NCBI RefSeq assembly: GCF_001273775.1
Contig: NZ_CP011801.1
Span: 3,636,001 to 3,700,000 of the forward strand
Source of the DNA: Nitrospira moscoviensis
GTDB taxonomy: Bacteria; Nitrospirota; Nitrospiria; Nitrospirales; Nitrospiraceae
Length of the DNA: 64,000 nucleotides
Reading direction: 5' to 3'
Shown here: positions 1 to 9,800 of the stretch, piece after piece
How the letters are laid out: each line of letters opens with the position of its first letter
Numbering within the stretch: position 1 is the stretch's first letter
Notes under the pieces: model-generated
Databases searched by the model: none
The model's input: only the letters and a program-made list of their open reading frames with translations
Told to the model about the DNA's origin: nothing
Position numbers and translations under genes: made by a program

Positions 1-78
1 CTCAGCCGGCAGGAGCCCTGCGCCCGTGGCCATCCATCCGATCGCCAACAGGCTGAACGAGATGCCCACCCGGTTCAT
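1..78 (-). CDS. N-terminus of an exported protein (partial)
   Basis: Only the first 26 residues are inside the window; the gene continues past the left edge. The ATG at 78 is preceded by a strong GGAGGAGGGG ribosome site. The residues (MNRVGISFSLLAIGWMATGA...) form a short basic start followed by a hydrophobic stretch, as in a signal peptide or membrane anchor. The gene is divergent from the universal stress gene at 369. The product cannot be identified from this fragment. Confidence 0.55.
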   Translation of the reverse strand, partial: MNRVGISFSLLAIGWMATGAGLLPAE

Positions 79-368
79 ATGCCCCTCCTCCCTCACGACA
101 GACGCAATGTGAGTGCCACGTCATTCTCCCCCGCTGACTCCCAGATTACTTCGACGACGCCCCCTCGCGCTACCACCGTCCTGACGCCATTCACCCCACC
201 CGTATAAAAACCCCTGCTGCAAAACGCCGCAGCGGGCACTGTCTTCCCCGCTGAACCTGCAAGAATGACGCTGGTTCACGGGAGACCGGTCTCTTTTCCA
301 CAGGCATATCAGATGCAGATCGGATACCTGCGACGCGGGCCCTGTTAGGATATGAGAGGAGACAGGCT
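79..368. other. Divergent intergenic region upstream of uspA
   Basis: About 290 bases separate the leftward exported-protein gene and the rightward universal stress gene. I see no coding frame with a ribosome site. It holds an imperfect GC-rich hairpin around 206-235 and a perfect 12-base palindrome, GAGACCGGTCTC, at 282-293, about 75 bases before the usp start. Either could be a regulatory site, but nothing in the sequence proves it. Confidence 0.35.
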
Positions 369-1268
369 ATGCAAATTCTCTGTGCGGTGGACGGATCGGA
401 ATATGCCCAATGGGGAGTGGAGGCGTTGGAGGCGCTGGCGGCCCGGGAACCGGAGCACGTCACGCTGATCCATGTCATCGATCGCCCCGCTATCCAAGCG
501 GCGCAGGGCCGGAACCAAGCGGCCGCCGGCCGAGTCATGGCCGCTTCGGTGAAAGCCGGTCAGACTTTGCTGCGCGACGCGGAACGCCGGGCCAAGGTCG
601 CCTTGAGCCAAGCCACCACCGCCCCGCGCACGAAGTACCGGACGGTCCTCGCGTACGGGCCGCCGGCTGAAACCATTGCGCGGCAGGCGCGCCGGCTCAA
701 AGCGGATCTCATCATGCTGGGGTCGCGGGGCTTGAGCGACATCAAAGGCTTCCTGCTGGGGAGCGTCTCGCGGCGCGTGGTGTCTCTCGCCCCCTGTCCG
801 ATATTGGTCGTCAAACAGCCGACCGTCAAACTGACGCGCGTGGCCCTCGCGGTGGACGACACGAAACATTCGCGGGCGGCGGCCAAATTCTTGCGCACAC
901 AGATTGTGCCCGAGTCCGCCACCGTGACGATCCTCTCGTCGGCGGAAAGCCCCGTGACCGAATTGGCGGCGCGGTATCTCTCGGAAGACCAACTGGCCGC
1001 CCTCAGGAAGCCGGCCCTCGATCGGGCCACCGCGCTGGTGAACCGGCTCCGTGACGATTTCATCAAAGACGGCTATTCCGTCGTCACGAAGGTCCAGATG
1101 GACCACGTCATCGACACGATCGTCAAACATATCGAAGCCGAACGCGACGATCTGCTGGTGATCGGTTCTCGGGAACTGACGAGGACTGAACGCCTGCACT
1201 TGGGCAGCGTGTCGGAAAGCCTGCTGAAATATGCGCCTTGTTCGGTGCTCGTCGTGCGAGGCGCCTAA
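369..1268 (+). CDS. Universal stress protein, tandem UspA domains
   Basis: 299 residues, about twice a single Usp domain. Domain 1 spans about residues 1-150 and domain 2 about 155-299. Domain 1 ends with the ATP-binding pattern G-2x-G-9x-G-S (GSRGLSDIKGFLLGSVS) followed by PCPILVVK. Domain 2 has the related GSRELTRTERLHLGSVSES and PCSVLVV. It is probably a cytoplasmic nucleotide-binding stress protein; the actual partner is unknown. The ATG follows a GAGAGGAGAC ribosome site. A palindromic repeat begins directly after the stop codon and the P2C ATPase gene follows on the same strand, so the two may be co-transcribed. Confidence 0.9.
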   Translation: MQILCAVDGSEYAQWGVEALEALAAREPEHVTLIHVIDRPAIQAAQGRNQAAAGRVMAASVKAGQTLLRDAERRAKVALSQATTAPRTKYRTVLAYGPPAETIARQARRLKADLIMLGSRGLSDIKGFLLGSVSRRVVSLAPCPILVVKQPTVKLTRVALAVDDTKHSRAAAKFLRTQIVPESATVTILSSAESPVTELAARYLSEDQLAALRKPALDRATALVNRLRDDFIKDGYSVVTKVQMDHVIDTIVKHIEAERDDLLVIGSRELTRTERLHLGSVSESLLKYAPCSVLVVRGA

Positions 1269-1391
1269 CAGGCTGTTGAAAAGGCCCGCCAGCTTTGTTC
1301 TCGCATCGCTCAGGCCCTCAACGTACCCCGGAGGGTACGCCTCGGGGCTTCGCTCGCTGCGGCCGCGCTGGACGAGCCTTTGAACAGCCTG
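1269..1391. repeat. MITE-like palindromic repeat, copy 1
   Basis: A 123-base non-coding element lies between the usp stop and the ATPase start. Its ends are inverted: CAGGCTGTTGAAAAGGC at the left and the near-complement of this at the right (GCCTTTGAACAGCCTG). Inside are the blocks CCGCCAGCTTTGTTCTCG, CCTCAACGTACCCC, GGGTACGCCT and CTGCGGCCGCGCTGGACG. The same blocks recur in the same order, on the other strand, at 16805-16966. The element carries no protein, so movement would depend on a transposase elsewhere. Confidence 0.8.
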
Positions 1392-1407
1392 TGAGAGGAA
1401 TGTAGAG

Positions 1408-4242
1408 GTGAGTGATCCGCAGACATACCGCTTTCACGACATCAATCGGCTCACCGCCGAGGAGGTGCTCAAGCGGCTGGAGACGGCGGGCGGCGGGCTC
1501 ACGGCGGACGAAGCGCTCCGGCGCCTGGCGGAATGCGGCCCCAACGTGCTGAGCGCGCCGGAGCGCTATGTCTTCCTTCAACGCCTGGTCCGCCACTTCA
1601 CGCATTTTTTGGCCGTGCTGTTATGGATCGCCGCGGGCCTCTCCTTCGCGGCGGATTTCCTCCGCCCCGGCGAAGGGATGGCGACCTTGGGATGGGCCAT
1701 TCTGGGCGTCATCGTGATCAATGCCGCCTTCGCCTTCTACCAGGAATACAAAGCGGAGCGGGCCGTCCACGCGCTCCATCGGATGTTGCCCGACACCGCC
1801 TGGGTCTCCCGCGGAGGACAGTCGGTGGAAGTGCCGCGCAGCGAGATCGTCCCCGGCGACCTGTTGCTGCTCGAAGAAGGCGAGCGCGAGCCGGCGGATG
1901 CGCGCCTCATCGAGGCCACGGGCATGCGGGTGGACAATTCGGCGCTGACGGGGGAATCGAAACCCAAACGACGGACGGCCGATCCGGCGGACGACGGCCA
2001 TTGGCTCGACATGCCCAACCTCGTGTTCGCCGGGACGACGATTCTCTCCGGCCACGGCCGGGCGGTGGTCTTCGCGGCCGGCATGCGGACGGAATTCGGC
2101 AAAATCGCGCGCCTCACCGCGACGGTCGAGGAGGGATTGAGTCCGCTCCAGCGGGAGATCGTCGCCGTCACGCGAGTCGTCGCCGCGATTTCGCTCGCCA
2201 TGGGGGCGGCCTTCTTCGCCATCGGCCTCTGGAGCGGCCTCGGATTCTGGATCAGCGCGATCTTCGGCATCGGCATCATCGTCGCGAACGTGCCGGAAGG
2301 GTTGTTGCCGACCGTGACACTTTCCTTGGCGATGGCGAGCCAGCAGATGGCGAAGCGAAAAGCCTTGGTCAAACATCTGCCCTCGGTCGAGACCCTCGGC
2401 TGCACGACGGTGATCTGCACCGACAAAACCGGCACGCTGACGGAAAACCGGATGAAGGTGGATCGATTTTACGCCGACCGCCTCGTCATCGAAGCGCGCG
2501 AGGGGTGTTTCTTCACCGCCGGCCGATTGGTGCCGAACACCGACGCCGAACGGTGGCGCCCATTGTTCGACGCGCTGCTCCATTGTCACAACGCCAAACG
2601 GGTGCGCCGGCCGGATGGGCGGTCCACCATGACCGGGGATCCGACCGAAGTCGCCTTGCTGGAATTCGCCATCGAGCATGGGTTGGCGCACCCCCCGCCG
2701 CTCCGCCGGATGGGCGAGCTGGCCTTCGACGCGGACCGCAAGCGGATGAGCACGCTGCACTGGTCGGAGGGCCGCCTGATCGCCTTTACCAAGGGCGCCC
2801 CGGAATCGCTGGTGCCCCTCTGCGCCCGCCTACGCCTGCACGGCGAAGGCATCCCCATGAGCTCCGACGAGCGCGCGCGCATCCTGGCGCAGAGCCGGAC
2901 GTTCGCGGAACAGGCGTACCGCGTCCTGGCCGTCGCCATGCGGGAGGTCGCGCATCAGCCGGAGCACATCGAGGTGGAGACGATCGAAAACGACCTCACC
3001 TTTCTCGGCCTCGTCGCCATGATGGACCCGCCGCACCGCGAAGTGCCGGAGGCCGTCGCGACGTGCCGGCGCGCGGGGGTGCGGACCATCATGATCACCG
3101 GCGACCACCCGCTCACCGCGCTCGCCGTCGCGCGGAAGATCGGGCTCGTGCCGCAGCAGGCGCCGCGGCCGTCGCGCGGCCGATCCCCGGCGGCCGATTT
3201 CGTGCCGGTGATCGAAGGGAGCCACCTGGACGGCATGAGCGAGGAGCACCTCCGCCGGCTGCTCACACCCTCCCGGTCGGGCGAACCCGATCCCGTGTTC
3301 GCCCGCATGGCGCCGCGACACAAAATGCGGATCGTCTCCACGTTGAAAGAGATGGGCGAGACGGTCGCCGTCACCGGGGACGGCGTGAACGACGCGCCGG
3401 CGCTGAAGAGCGCCAGCATCGGCATCGCGATGGGCATCGCCGGGACCGACGTGGCGAAAGAAACCGCCGACATCGTGCTGCTCGACGACAATTTCGCGAC
3501 GATCGTGAGCGCGATCGAGGAAGGCCGCGCGGTCTATGACAACATCCGAAAGTTCACGACATACATTCTGTCGAGCAACGTGCCGGAAATCGTCCCGTTC
3601 CTGGGGTACGGCTTTCTCGGGTGGCCGTTGGCGTTGACCATTCCGCAAGTCCTGGCCGTCGATCTCGGGACGGACATGATTCCCGCGCTGGGCCTCGGCA
3701 CCGAACGGCCGCACGCCGACGTGATGCAGCGCCCCCCGCGCCCCAAGACCGAGCGGCTGCTCAATCGCCCGCTCCTGCTGCGGGCCTATCTGTTCCTGGG
3801 CCTCATCGAGGCGGCAATCGCGATGGGGGCCTTCTTTTTGTACCTGGAAACCCATGGGTGGACCTGGGGCACGCCCCTGGATTGGGCCTCACCATTGTAT
3901 AGAGAAGCGACGAGCGTGACCTTGTGCGCGATCGTCGTCACCCAGGTGGCGAACGTGCTGGCCTGCCGGTCGGATCGCCGCTCGGTCTTCACACTCGGGC
4001 GATTCGGCAATCCCCTCATCCTGACCGGCATCGCCTTCGAGCTCACGATGCTCCTGCTGCTGATCTATACGCCGCTGGGGCATCGCCTCTTCGGCACGAG
4101 CGGACTCCCGCTCTGGATTTTCGGCCCGCTGGCGCTGGGCGCCCTCGCGCTCCTGGCGGCGGAGGAAACCAGGAAAGCGATCGCGAACCGCTTCGCCGGA
4201 GGCCGCTGGAATCCGGTAGGGCGGGCGGCGGGTGGCCCATGA
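1408..4242 (+). CDS. P2C-type (Na,K-ATPase-like) cation P-type ATPase
   Basis: 944 residues, full length for a P2 ATPase. Visible in order are the N-terminal cation ATPase domain, TM1-2, the actuator loop with TGES, TM4 with VANVPEGLLPTVTLSLA, the phosphorylation motif DKTGTLT (Asp about 339), the nucleotide-binding domain, the hinge TGDGVNDAP, and six C-terminal helices. The PEGLL motif in TM4 and DLGTDMIPAL in TM6 match the animal Na,K-/H,K-ATPase group (P2C) rather than Ca pumps, and both TM6 aspartates are present. No beta subunit is nearby. The GTG start at 1408 follows GAGAGGAATG. The stop overlaps the start of the broken macA gene by four bases. Exported ion: Na+ is likely but unproven. 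Confidence 0.88.
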   Translation: MSDPQTYRFHDINRLTAEEVLKRLETAGGGLTADEALRRLAECGPNVLSAPERYVFLQRLVRHFTHFLAVLLWIAAGLSFAADFLRPGEGMATLGWAILGVIVINAAFAFYQEYKAERAVHALHRMLPDTAWVSRGGQSVEVPRSEIVPGDLLLLEEGEREPADARLIEATGMRVDNSALTGESKPKRRTADPADDGHWLDMPNLVFAGTTILSGHGRAVVFAAGMRTEFGKIARLTATVEEGLSPLQREIVAVTRVVAAISLAMGAAFFAIGLWSGLGFWISAIFGIGIIVANVPEGLLPTVTLSLAMASQQMAKRKALVKHLPSVETLGCTTVICTDKTGTLTENRMKVDRFYADRLVIEAREGCFFTAGRLVPNTDAERWRPLFDALLHCHNAKRVRRPDGRSTMTGDPTEVALLEFAIEHGLAHPPPLRRMGELAFDADRKRMSTLHWSEGRLIAFTKGAPESLVPLCARLRLHGEGIPMSSDERARILAQSRTFAEQAYRVLAVAMREVAHQPEHIEVETIENDLTFLGLVAMMDPPHREVPEAVATCRRAGVRTIMITGDHPLTALAVARKIGLVPQQAPRPSRGRSPAADFVPVIEGSHLDGMSEEHLRRLLTPSRSGEPDPVFARMAPRHKMRIVSTLKEMGETVAVTGDGVNDAPALKSASIGIAMGIAGTDVAKETADIVLLDDNFATIVSAIEEGRAVYDNIRKFTTYILSSNVPEIVPFLGYGFLGWPLALTIPQVLAVDLGTDMIPALGLGTERPHADVMQRPPRPKTERLLNRPLLLRAYLFLGLIEAAIAMGAFFLYLETHGWTWGTPLDWASPLYREATSVTLCAIVVTQVANVLACRSDRRSVFTLGRFGNPLILTGIAFELTMLLLLIYTPLGHRLFGTSGLPLWIFGPLALGALALLAAEETRKAIANRFAGGRWNPVGRAAGGP

Positions 4243-5395
4243 GCGAAGAGCCCGACGAATCCGTCCGCAACGTGCCGGTTCACGAGATCATTCCCGGCGG
4301 AGTCTCGATCGGCGGCGAACGCCGGCTGCCGGCCGCGACTCCTCTTCCGCAGAGACGCGGGAGGCGGATTCCGCTCGCCATCGGCCTGAGCCTCGCGCTC
4401 CTGCTTCTGGCGGCGCTGATCTGGTATGGGCCGTTCTCGGGCTCCGCTCCGGTGCGCTATCAGACGGCGCTCGTGGATCGCGGGCCGATCACCGCCGTGG
4501 TGACGGCGACGGGGACCGTGAATCCGGTCGTGTCGGTGCAGGTCGGCAGCCAGGTCTCCGGAAAGATCGCGCAGTTGTCCGCCGATTTCAATTCCGTCGT
4601 CACGAAGGGCCAGGTGCTGGCGCAAATCGATCAGCAGCCCTTCAAAGCTCGGGTGAGCCAAGCCCGCGCCGCCGTCAAGAGCGCCAGGGGGAACCTCGCG
4701 AAGGCCAAGAACAGGCCCGCCAGCGCAAGCTGGAGCGCGACCGCATGGCGGCCCTCAGGCCGCAGGCCTTCGTGTCGCAAGCCGACCTCGACCTGGCTGA
4801 AACCAGCTATCGCGATGCGGAAGCCAACGTGGAGGTCCTGCAGGCGGAGCTGGATAAAGCGGACGCGGCCCTCGCCTCGGCTGAGCTGGACCTGGGCTAC
4901 ACGACGATCCATTCGCCGGTCAACGGCATCGTGGTGTCCCGCAACGTGGACGTGGGCCAGACGATCGCGGCCCAGTTTCAAACGCCGATCCTCTTCGTGA
5001 TCGCGCAGGACTTGACGCAGATGCAGGTCAACGCGAACGTCAGCGAATCGGACATCGGCGGCGTGACGGAGGGGACGGAAGCAAGCTTCCGCGTGGACGC
5101 CTATCCGAAGCAGTTTTTCACCGGCCGGGTCACCCAGGTCCGCAACGCGCCGGTCAGCATTCAGAACGTCGTCGAAGCGGTGATCATGACGGCGATCGGC
5201 GGCGCTCTGGGCGTCGCGGCCGGCATCGGAGCGGCGCGTGTGCTGACCGCCATGATCGGCTGGCCCACGATCATCAATACGCAGGCCGTCGCCGCCGCCT
5301 TCGTCTTTTCCCTGATCGTCGGCGTCTTCTTCGGCCTCTACCCGGCCAACAAGGCCTCGAAGCTCAACCCGATCGAAGCGCTGCATTATGAGTAG
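4239..5395 (+). pseudogene. macA'-'macB chimera: frameshifted adaptor fused to an ABC permease tail
   Basis: The reading starts at ATG 4239, overlapping the ATPase stop. The first part is a MacA/HlyD-type periplasmic adaptor: a cytoplasmic tail, one anchor helix (LAIGLSLALLLLAALIW) and a lipoyl half-motif (VSVQVGSQVSGKI). Near 4700-4720 the reading must move by one base to continue the coiled coil (QARQRKLERDRMAAL) and the second lipoyl/beta-barrel part down to VRNAPVSIQNVV. At about 5168-5177 it joins in frame to the C-terminal part of a MacB permease (GGALGVAAGIG... ASKLNPIEALHYE). The MacA C-terminus, the whole ATPase domain and most of the permease are missing. It looks like deletion plus frameshift, so it is probably non-functional. 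Confidence 0.75.
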
Positions 5396-5448
5396 CCCCA
5401 GACCGGCGGATCATTCCGGCAGAATCCCATTTCAGAGATCCCGTCCGA

Positions 5449-5769
5449 CTAGTCGATGGCAGGAGGCGGGGGAGGAATCAGCGGTTCGAGTTGGGCGATG
5501 AGGCTCGGAATGTGTGCGGTCACAACCTTCCAGATTCGGAAGTGTTCAATGTCGCCATACTCGTGAGCAAGGACGTTGCGCTGCGCGACAATGGCTTGCC
5601 AGGGAATTTCGGGGTGCGCCGCTTTCAACGAGTCAGAAACCCGACGGGCGGCTTCGCCCAGGATCTCGAGCCCGCGTTCGACCGCCAACTGTACGACGCG
5701 CTGCTTCAGATATTGCTCATGGGACAACCCACTTGTGCACTCTTGGATAGTCAGGGCAGCCGTCAGCAT
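5449..5769 (-). CDS. HepT-like HEPN ribonuclease toxin
   Basis: 106 residues, alpha-helical, of the HepT (DUF86) HEPN family. The catalytic HEPN motif R-x4-6-H is present as RNVLAHEY at residues 64-71. HepT toxins cleave RNA and are neutralised by the MntA nucleotidyltransferase, whose gene lies 27 bases upstream on the same strand. The start is odd. The nine codons between the MntA stop and this ATG are in frame and encode residues usual at the HepT N-terminus (RPAYLWD), but include no ATG, GTG or TTG. Either a rare start codon is used or the true start has been lost. Confidence 0.82.
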   Translation of the reverse strand: MLTAALTIQECTSGLSHEQYLKQRVVQLAVERGLEILGEAARRVSDSLKAAHPEIPWQAIVAQRNVLAHEYGDIEHFRIWKVVTAHIPSLIAQLEPLIPPPPPAID

Positions 5770-5796
5770 GTCCCACAGATAGGCGGGTCTCGATCC

Positions 5797-6105
5797 TCAG
5801 GCGGCAAAGATCACCTGACGTGTGCGAAGAATTTCGTGGCGTCTGAAGGGATTGCGGAGTCCTGACTTCTCGACCAGGTCGACTTTCCTTCCGAACAGAG
5901 CGCCCAGTTCCTCCTCCATCCGGACCAGATCATAGAGCGAGTGCTGTGCATTCGGTTCAAAATCGACCAGCACATCGATATCGCTATCCGGACGGAAGTC
6001 GCCGCGCAGCACGGATCCAAAGAGGGAAAGTTCTCTGACACCATAGCGGCGGGAGAACTCGGCCAGCTTGGCCGTCTGGAGATTGACCTGAAGCTTCAGA
6101 CTCAT
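5797..6105 (-). CDS. MntA-like minimal nucleotidyltransferase antitoxin
   Basis: 102 residues with the complete minimal nucleotidyltransferase signature: GSVLRGDFRPDSDID at about 30-44, giving metal ligands Asp42 and Asp44, and a third acidic residue in KVDLV at about 76. In characterised MntA/HepT modules this enzyme adds AMP to a tyrosine of the HEPN toxin and silences it. The toxin tyrosine is present in the RNVLAHEY motif of the neighbour. Antitoxin first, toxin second is the usual order. The pair stands alone between a broken gene and the sugar island, typical for a mobile maintenance module. Confidence 0.85.
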   Translation of the reverse strand: MSLKLQVNLQTAKLAEFSRRYGVRELSLFGSVLRGDFRPDSDIDVLVDFEPNAQHSLYDLVRMEEELGALFGRKVDLVEKSGLRNPFRRHEILRTRQVIFAA

Positions 6106-6208
6106 ACTGCTCTCATGCGACCACGTCCGGGACGATGATAGCAGCGAGGCTTGGTAAAGTCATGGGGTCCTTGCATTCCACGTTCCTCTCCACTATGGTC
6201 CCTCCCGC

Positions 6209-7876
6209 ATGTCTGACGCATCGCGCTCTTCACGTTCTTTCTGGTGGCACTCCGCGGTCTTTTATCAAATCTACCCGTGGAGTTTTCAGGACTCCGACGG
6301 CGACGGCATCGGCGATCTCGCCGGCATTCGCTCCAGGCTCGACTATCTGCGCGGCGGACCGGGGGCTTCGCTCGGGATCGATGCGATCTGGCTCTCGCCG
6401 ATCTATCCCTCTCCCATGAAGGATTTCGGCTATGACGTGGCGGACTACTGCAACGTCGATCCGCGCTTCGGCCGGTTGGCCGACTTCGACGAACTCGTGC
6501 GGGAGGCCCACCGGCGCGGGATCCGCGTCATCATGGACCTCGTGCTCAACCATACCTCCGACCGGCATCCTTGGTTCGTGGAATCCCGCGCTTCCCGGCA
6601 GTCGGCGAAGCGCGACTGGTACTGTTGGGCGGACGGCATGTCGTTCGGGCGGCGGCCGAGCAACTGGAACGCCCGTTTCGGCGGCTCCTCCTGGACCTGG
6701 GATCTGGGAAGCCGGCAGTACTATCTCCATTCCTTCTTGAAGGAACAGCCGGATCTGAATTGGAGCAATCCCGCCGTGCGGGCCGCGCTGTGGGACGTGG
6801 TCCGTTTCTGGCTCGACCGAGGTGTCGACGGCTTTCGCCTCGACGCGATCAATTGGCTGGGCAAGGACGTCCGCTGGCCGGACAATCCCTTCCGCCTCGG
6901 CCTACGCGGCTATACCAGGCAGCACCATCGGTACGACCGCGACCAGCCGCTCGCGCACGACATCATGCGCGAGCTGCGAAGCGTGGTCTCCTCCTATCCC
7001 GATGTGGTCCTGATCGGCGAAGCGGCGGCGGATACGCCGGGCGGCCCCGCCTCGTTTTACGGACAGGGCGAGGACGAGCTGCATCTCGTGTTCGATTTTC
7101 GCCTGATGAAGTCGCCCTGGCGGGCGGATCGCTTCCGCCGGTTTCTGGCGGACGATGTGCCGGCGATTCCCAAAGGTGGATGGCCGACCATCGTATTCAG
7201 CAATCACGATCAGCCGCGCCACATCGACCGGTATGGAGCGGGCGGCGACGCGGAAGCCCGGGCGCGAGCCGCGGCCCTGCTGCTCCTGACGATGCCCGGG
7301 ACGCCCTTTCTCTATTACGGCGAAGAGCTGGGCATGCGAAACGGGCGCCTGCGGTATCGGGATCTGCGCGATCCCTATACCAAACGGTTTTGGCCCTTCC
7401 GGCCGGGCCGCGACCCGGCGCGCAGGCCGATGCAGTGGGATGCGTCTCCCCACGCGGGCTTCAGCACCGGACGCCCCTGGCTCCCCGTCGCTCCCGATTA
7501 TCCTGGGCGCAACGTCCTGCGCAACGCGGGCGATCCGCGCTCACTCTGGTCTCTCTATCGGCGGCTGCTCGAACTCCGTCGCGCGTCTCCCGCCCTGTCA
7601 CGGGGACACTACCGGCTCGTCGAGGGAGGGCCCGGCGACTGCCTGCTCTATGAACGAGCGGCACGCACGGATGGCGGCGCAATCGAGAGGATGCTGATCG
7701 CCGTCAATTTTTCCGAACGGGGGCTGAGCTTCGCCTTGCCCGCCGGCTGCGCGCCCGGGCGCGTGCTGCTCTCGACAGATCCCGACGCATCGGCAGGAAA
7801 ATGGGATCCGAGACAGGTACGGCTCAGTCCCAACGAAGGCCTGTTGGTCGGCCTCAGTGAGCCCCGCGGCTCTTGA
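6209..7876 (+). CDS. GH13 alpha-glucosidase (oligo-1,6-glucosidase type)
   Basis: 555 residues. The N-terminus [20 protein letters not shown] is typical of the GH13 alpha-glucosidase/oligo-1,6-glucosidase group. Catalytic residues are visible: nucleophile Asp212 in DGFRLDAI, acid/base Glu271 in LIGEAA and stabiliser Asp334 in NHDQPR. It would release glucose from malto- or isomalto-oligosaccharides, feeding glucose to the trehalose enzymes nearby. No signal peptide is visible, so it is probably cytoplasmic. No clear Shine-Dalgarno site precedes the ATG, but later starts would remove the conserved N-terminus. It runs convergently into glgB and overlaps its 3' end by 23 bases. Exact substrate and subfamily remain open. 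Confidence 0.87.
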   Translation: MSDASRSSRSFWWHSAVFYQIYPWSFQDSDGDGIGDLAGIRSRLDYLRGGPGASLGIDAIWLSPIYPSPMKDFGYDVADYCNVDPRFGRLADFDELVREAHRRGIRVIMDLVLNHTSDRHPWFVESRASRQSAKRDWYCWADGMSFGRRPSNWNARFGGSSWTWDLGSRQYYLHSFLKEQPDLNWSNPAVRAALWDVVRFWLDRGVDGFRLDAINWLGKDVRWPDNPFRLGLRGYTRQHHRYDRDQPLAHDIMRELRSVVSSYPDVVLIGEAAADTPGGPASFYGQGEDELHLVFDFRLMKSPWRADRFRRFLADDVPAIPKGGWPTIVFSNHDQPRHIDRYGAGGDAEARARAAALLLLTMPGTPFLYYGEELGMRNGRLRYRDLRDPYTKRFWPFRPGRDPARRPMQWDASPHAGFSTGRPWLPVAPDYPGRNVLRNAGDPRSLWSLYRRLLELRRASPALSRGHYRLVEGGPGDCLLYERAARTDGGAIERMLIAVNFSERGLSFALPAGCAPGRVLLSTDPDASAGKWDPRQVRLSPNEGLLVGLSEPRGS

Positions 7877-9791
7877 AGAACAGCGCGGCGAGCGGGGGCA
7901 GCGTCACCGTAATCGAGTGGGAGCGGCCGTGCAGCGGAATGGGCACCGCCTCCACCCCGCCCAAGTTGCCCCAGCCGCTCCCGCCGTAGAGGGTGGCGTC
8001 GCTGTTGAGCAATTCCTGCCAGAATCCGCCGCGCGGCGCCCCGAGGCGATAGTTCGGCCGGGGCACGGGGGTGAAGTTGCAGACGATGAGCAACAGGTCG
8101 TCCGTGGAGGCGCCTGTGCGGAGCAGGCTGATCACGCTCGATTCGGCGTCGTTGCAGTCGATCCATTCGAAGCCGGCGGGGTCCAGGTCGCGCTGGTAGA
8201 GCGCCGGCTCGGCGCGATACACCCGGTTCAGATCCGCCACCCAGCGCTGGAGGCTGCTGTGAAACGGATACTGGAGCAGATCCCATTCCACGCTATGGTC
8301 GTGCGCCCATTCGCGCCCCTGCCCGATCTCGCCGCCCATGAACAGGAGCTTCTTGGCCGCCTGCGCGTACATGTAGCCGAACAGCAGGCGGAGATTGGCG
8401 AACTTCTGCCACTCGTCGCCCGGCATCTTGCCGAGCAAAGAGCCCTTGCCGTACACGACTTCGTCATGCGAGAGCGGCAGCACGAAGTTTTCGTGGAAGG
8501 CGTAGAGCATCCGGAAGGTCAGCTTATTGTGGTGATACTTGCGGAAGTACGGGTCCTGGCTCATGTAGCTCAGCGTGTCGTGCATCCAGCCCATGTCCCA
8601 CTTCAAGCCGAAGCCCAATCCGCCCAGATACGTGGGCTTGGAAACCATCGGCCAGGCCGTGGATTCCTCGGCGATCGTCTGGACATCGGGAAACTGCTTG
8701 TAGACCTCTTCATTGAAGCGGCGTAAGAAGGCGATGGCGTCCAGATTTTCCCGCCCGCCGTATTGATTGGGGATCCATTCTCCGGCTTTCCGCGAGTAGT
8801 CCAAATACAGCATGGAGGCGACGGCGTCCACGCGGATGCCGTCGACATGATACTTCTCCAGCCAGAACAGCGCGCTGCTGATCAGAAAGCTGCGCACTTC
8901 ATTGCGGCCGTAATTGAAAATGAACGTGTTCCATTCCGGATGAAATCCCTGCTGCGGGTCCGCATGTTCGAACAGATGGGTGCCGTCGAAGTAGCCGAGA
9001 CCGTGCGCATCGGTCGGAAAGTGCGACGGCACCCAGTCCAAAATGACCCCGATGCCGTGCCGGTGCAGCTGGTCGATCAGGTACATCAAATCTTGCGGCG
9101 TGCCGTAATAGCCGGACGGTGCGAAGTAGCCGGTGGTCTGGTATCCCCAGGACCCGAAGAAGGGATGATCCATGACGGGCAGGAATTCGACGTGCGTGAA
9201 TCCCGTCTCCTGCAGATAGCTCGGCAGCGTCTCGGCCAGCTCCCGATAGCTGAGCGATCGATAGCCGTCCTCGGGCACCCGCTTCCAAGATCCGACATGC
9301 ATTTCATAGACGGCCATCGGCGCATCGAGCGCGTTCCGCCGGTGCCGGCCGCGCATCCAGTCTCCGTCCTGCCAGTCGTAGTCGCAGTCCCAAACGATCG
9401 ACGCCGTCTTCGGCGGGATCTCGTTGAACAGGGCGAAGGGATCGGTCTTGTCGATCCGATAGCCGTGGAAGCGTGACCGGATGTGGAATTTGTAGAGCGC
9501 GCCCTTGCCGATCCCCGGAATGAAGCCCTCCCAGATGCCCGACTGTTCCCGCGGGCGTAAGGGATGGCGGTCGGCCTTCCAGTCGTTGAACGCGCCGATC
9601 ACGGACACCTGCTCCGCATTCGGCGCCCAGACCGCGAAGTACGTGCCGTCCACGCCTGCAGATTGCATCGGATGCGCGCCGAGCTTGTCATAGAGCCGAA
9701 AATGGCTCCCCTCGTTGAAGAGATACAGATCGTGCGGCGTCAGTATGGTGATCTCGTCCATCACATCCGCGCCTCGCCGGTCATGGCTCAT
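7854..9791 (-). CDS. glgB: 1,4-alpha-glucan branching enzyme GlgB
   Basis: 645 residues. An N-terminal CBM48 module ([21 protein letters not shown]) is followed by a GH13 barrel and a C-terminal beta domain. The nucleophile is Asp322 in [12 protein letters not shown], the acid/base lies in IAEESTAWP at 375-376, and the stabiliser Asp is in [11 protein letters not shown]. It cuts alpha-1,4 chains and re-attaches them as alpha-1,6 branches. It is the last gene of the glgE-mak-glgB run and starts nine bases after mak, from ATG 9791 with GAGGTGAGGAT upstream. Its substrate here is presumably the linear glucan made by GlgE. Confidence 0.95.
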   Translation of the reverse strand: MSHDRRGADVMDEITILTPHDLYLFNEGSHFRLYDKLGAHPMQSAGVDGTYFAVWAPNAEQVSVIGAFNDWKADRHPLRPREQSGIWEGFIPGIGKGALYKFHIRSRFHGYRIDKTDPFALFNEIPPKTASIVWDCDYDWQDGDWMRGRHRRNALDAPMAVYEMHVGSWKRVPEDGYRSLSYRELAETLPSYLQETGFTHVEFLPVMDHPFFGSWGYQTTGYFAPSGYYGTPQDLMYLIDQLHRHGIGVILDWVPSHFPTDAHGLGYFDGTHLFEHADPQQGFHPEWNTFIFNYGRNEVRSFLISSALFWLEKYHVDGIRVDAVASMLYLDYSRKAGEWIPNQYGGRENLDAIAFLRRFNEEVYKQFPDVQTIAEESTAWPMVSKPTYLGGLGFGLKWDMGWMHDTLSYMSQDPYFRKYHHNKLTFRMLYAFHENFVLPLSHDEVVYGKGSLLGKMPGDEWQKFANLRLLFGYMYAQAAKKLLFMGGEIGQGREWAHDHSVEWDLLQYPFHSSLQRWVADLNRVYRAEPALYQRDLDPAGFEWIDCNDAESSVISLLRTGASTDDLLLIVCNFTPVPRPNYRLGAPRGGFWQELLNSDATLYGGSGWGNLGGVEAVPIPLHGRSHSITVTLPPLAALFFKSRGAH

Positions 9792-9800
9792 ATCCTCACC

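Noticed and set aside
282..293. GAGACCGGTCTC palindrome upstream of usp as an operator
   Set aside because: A 12-base palindrome is not rare in GC-rich DNA and no second copy was found, so it is only mentioned in the intergenic entry.
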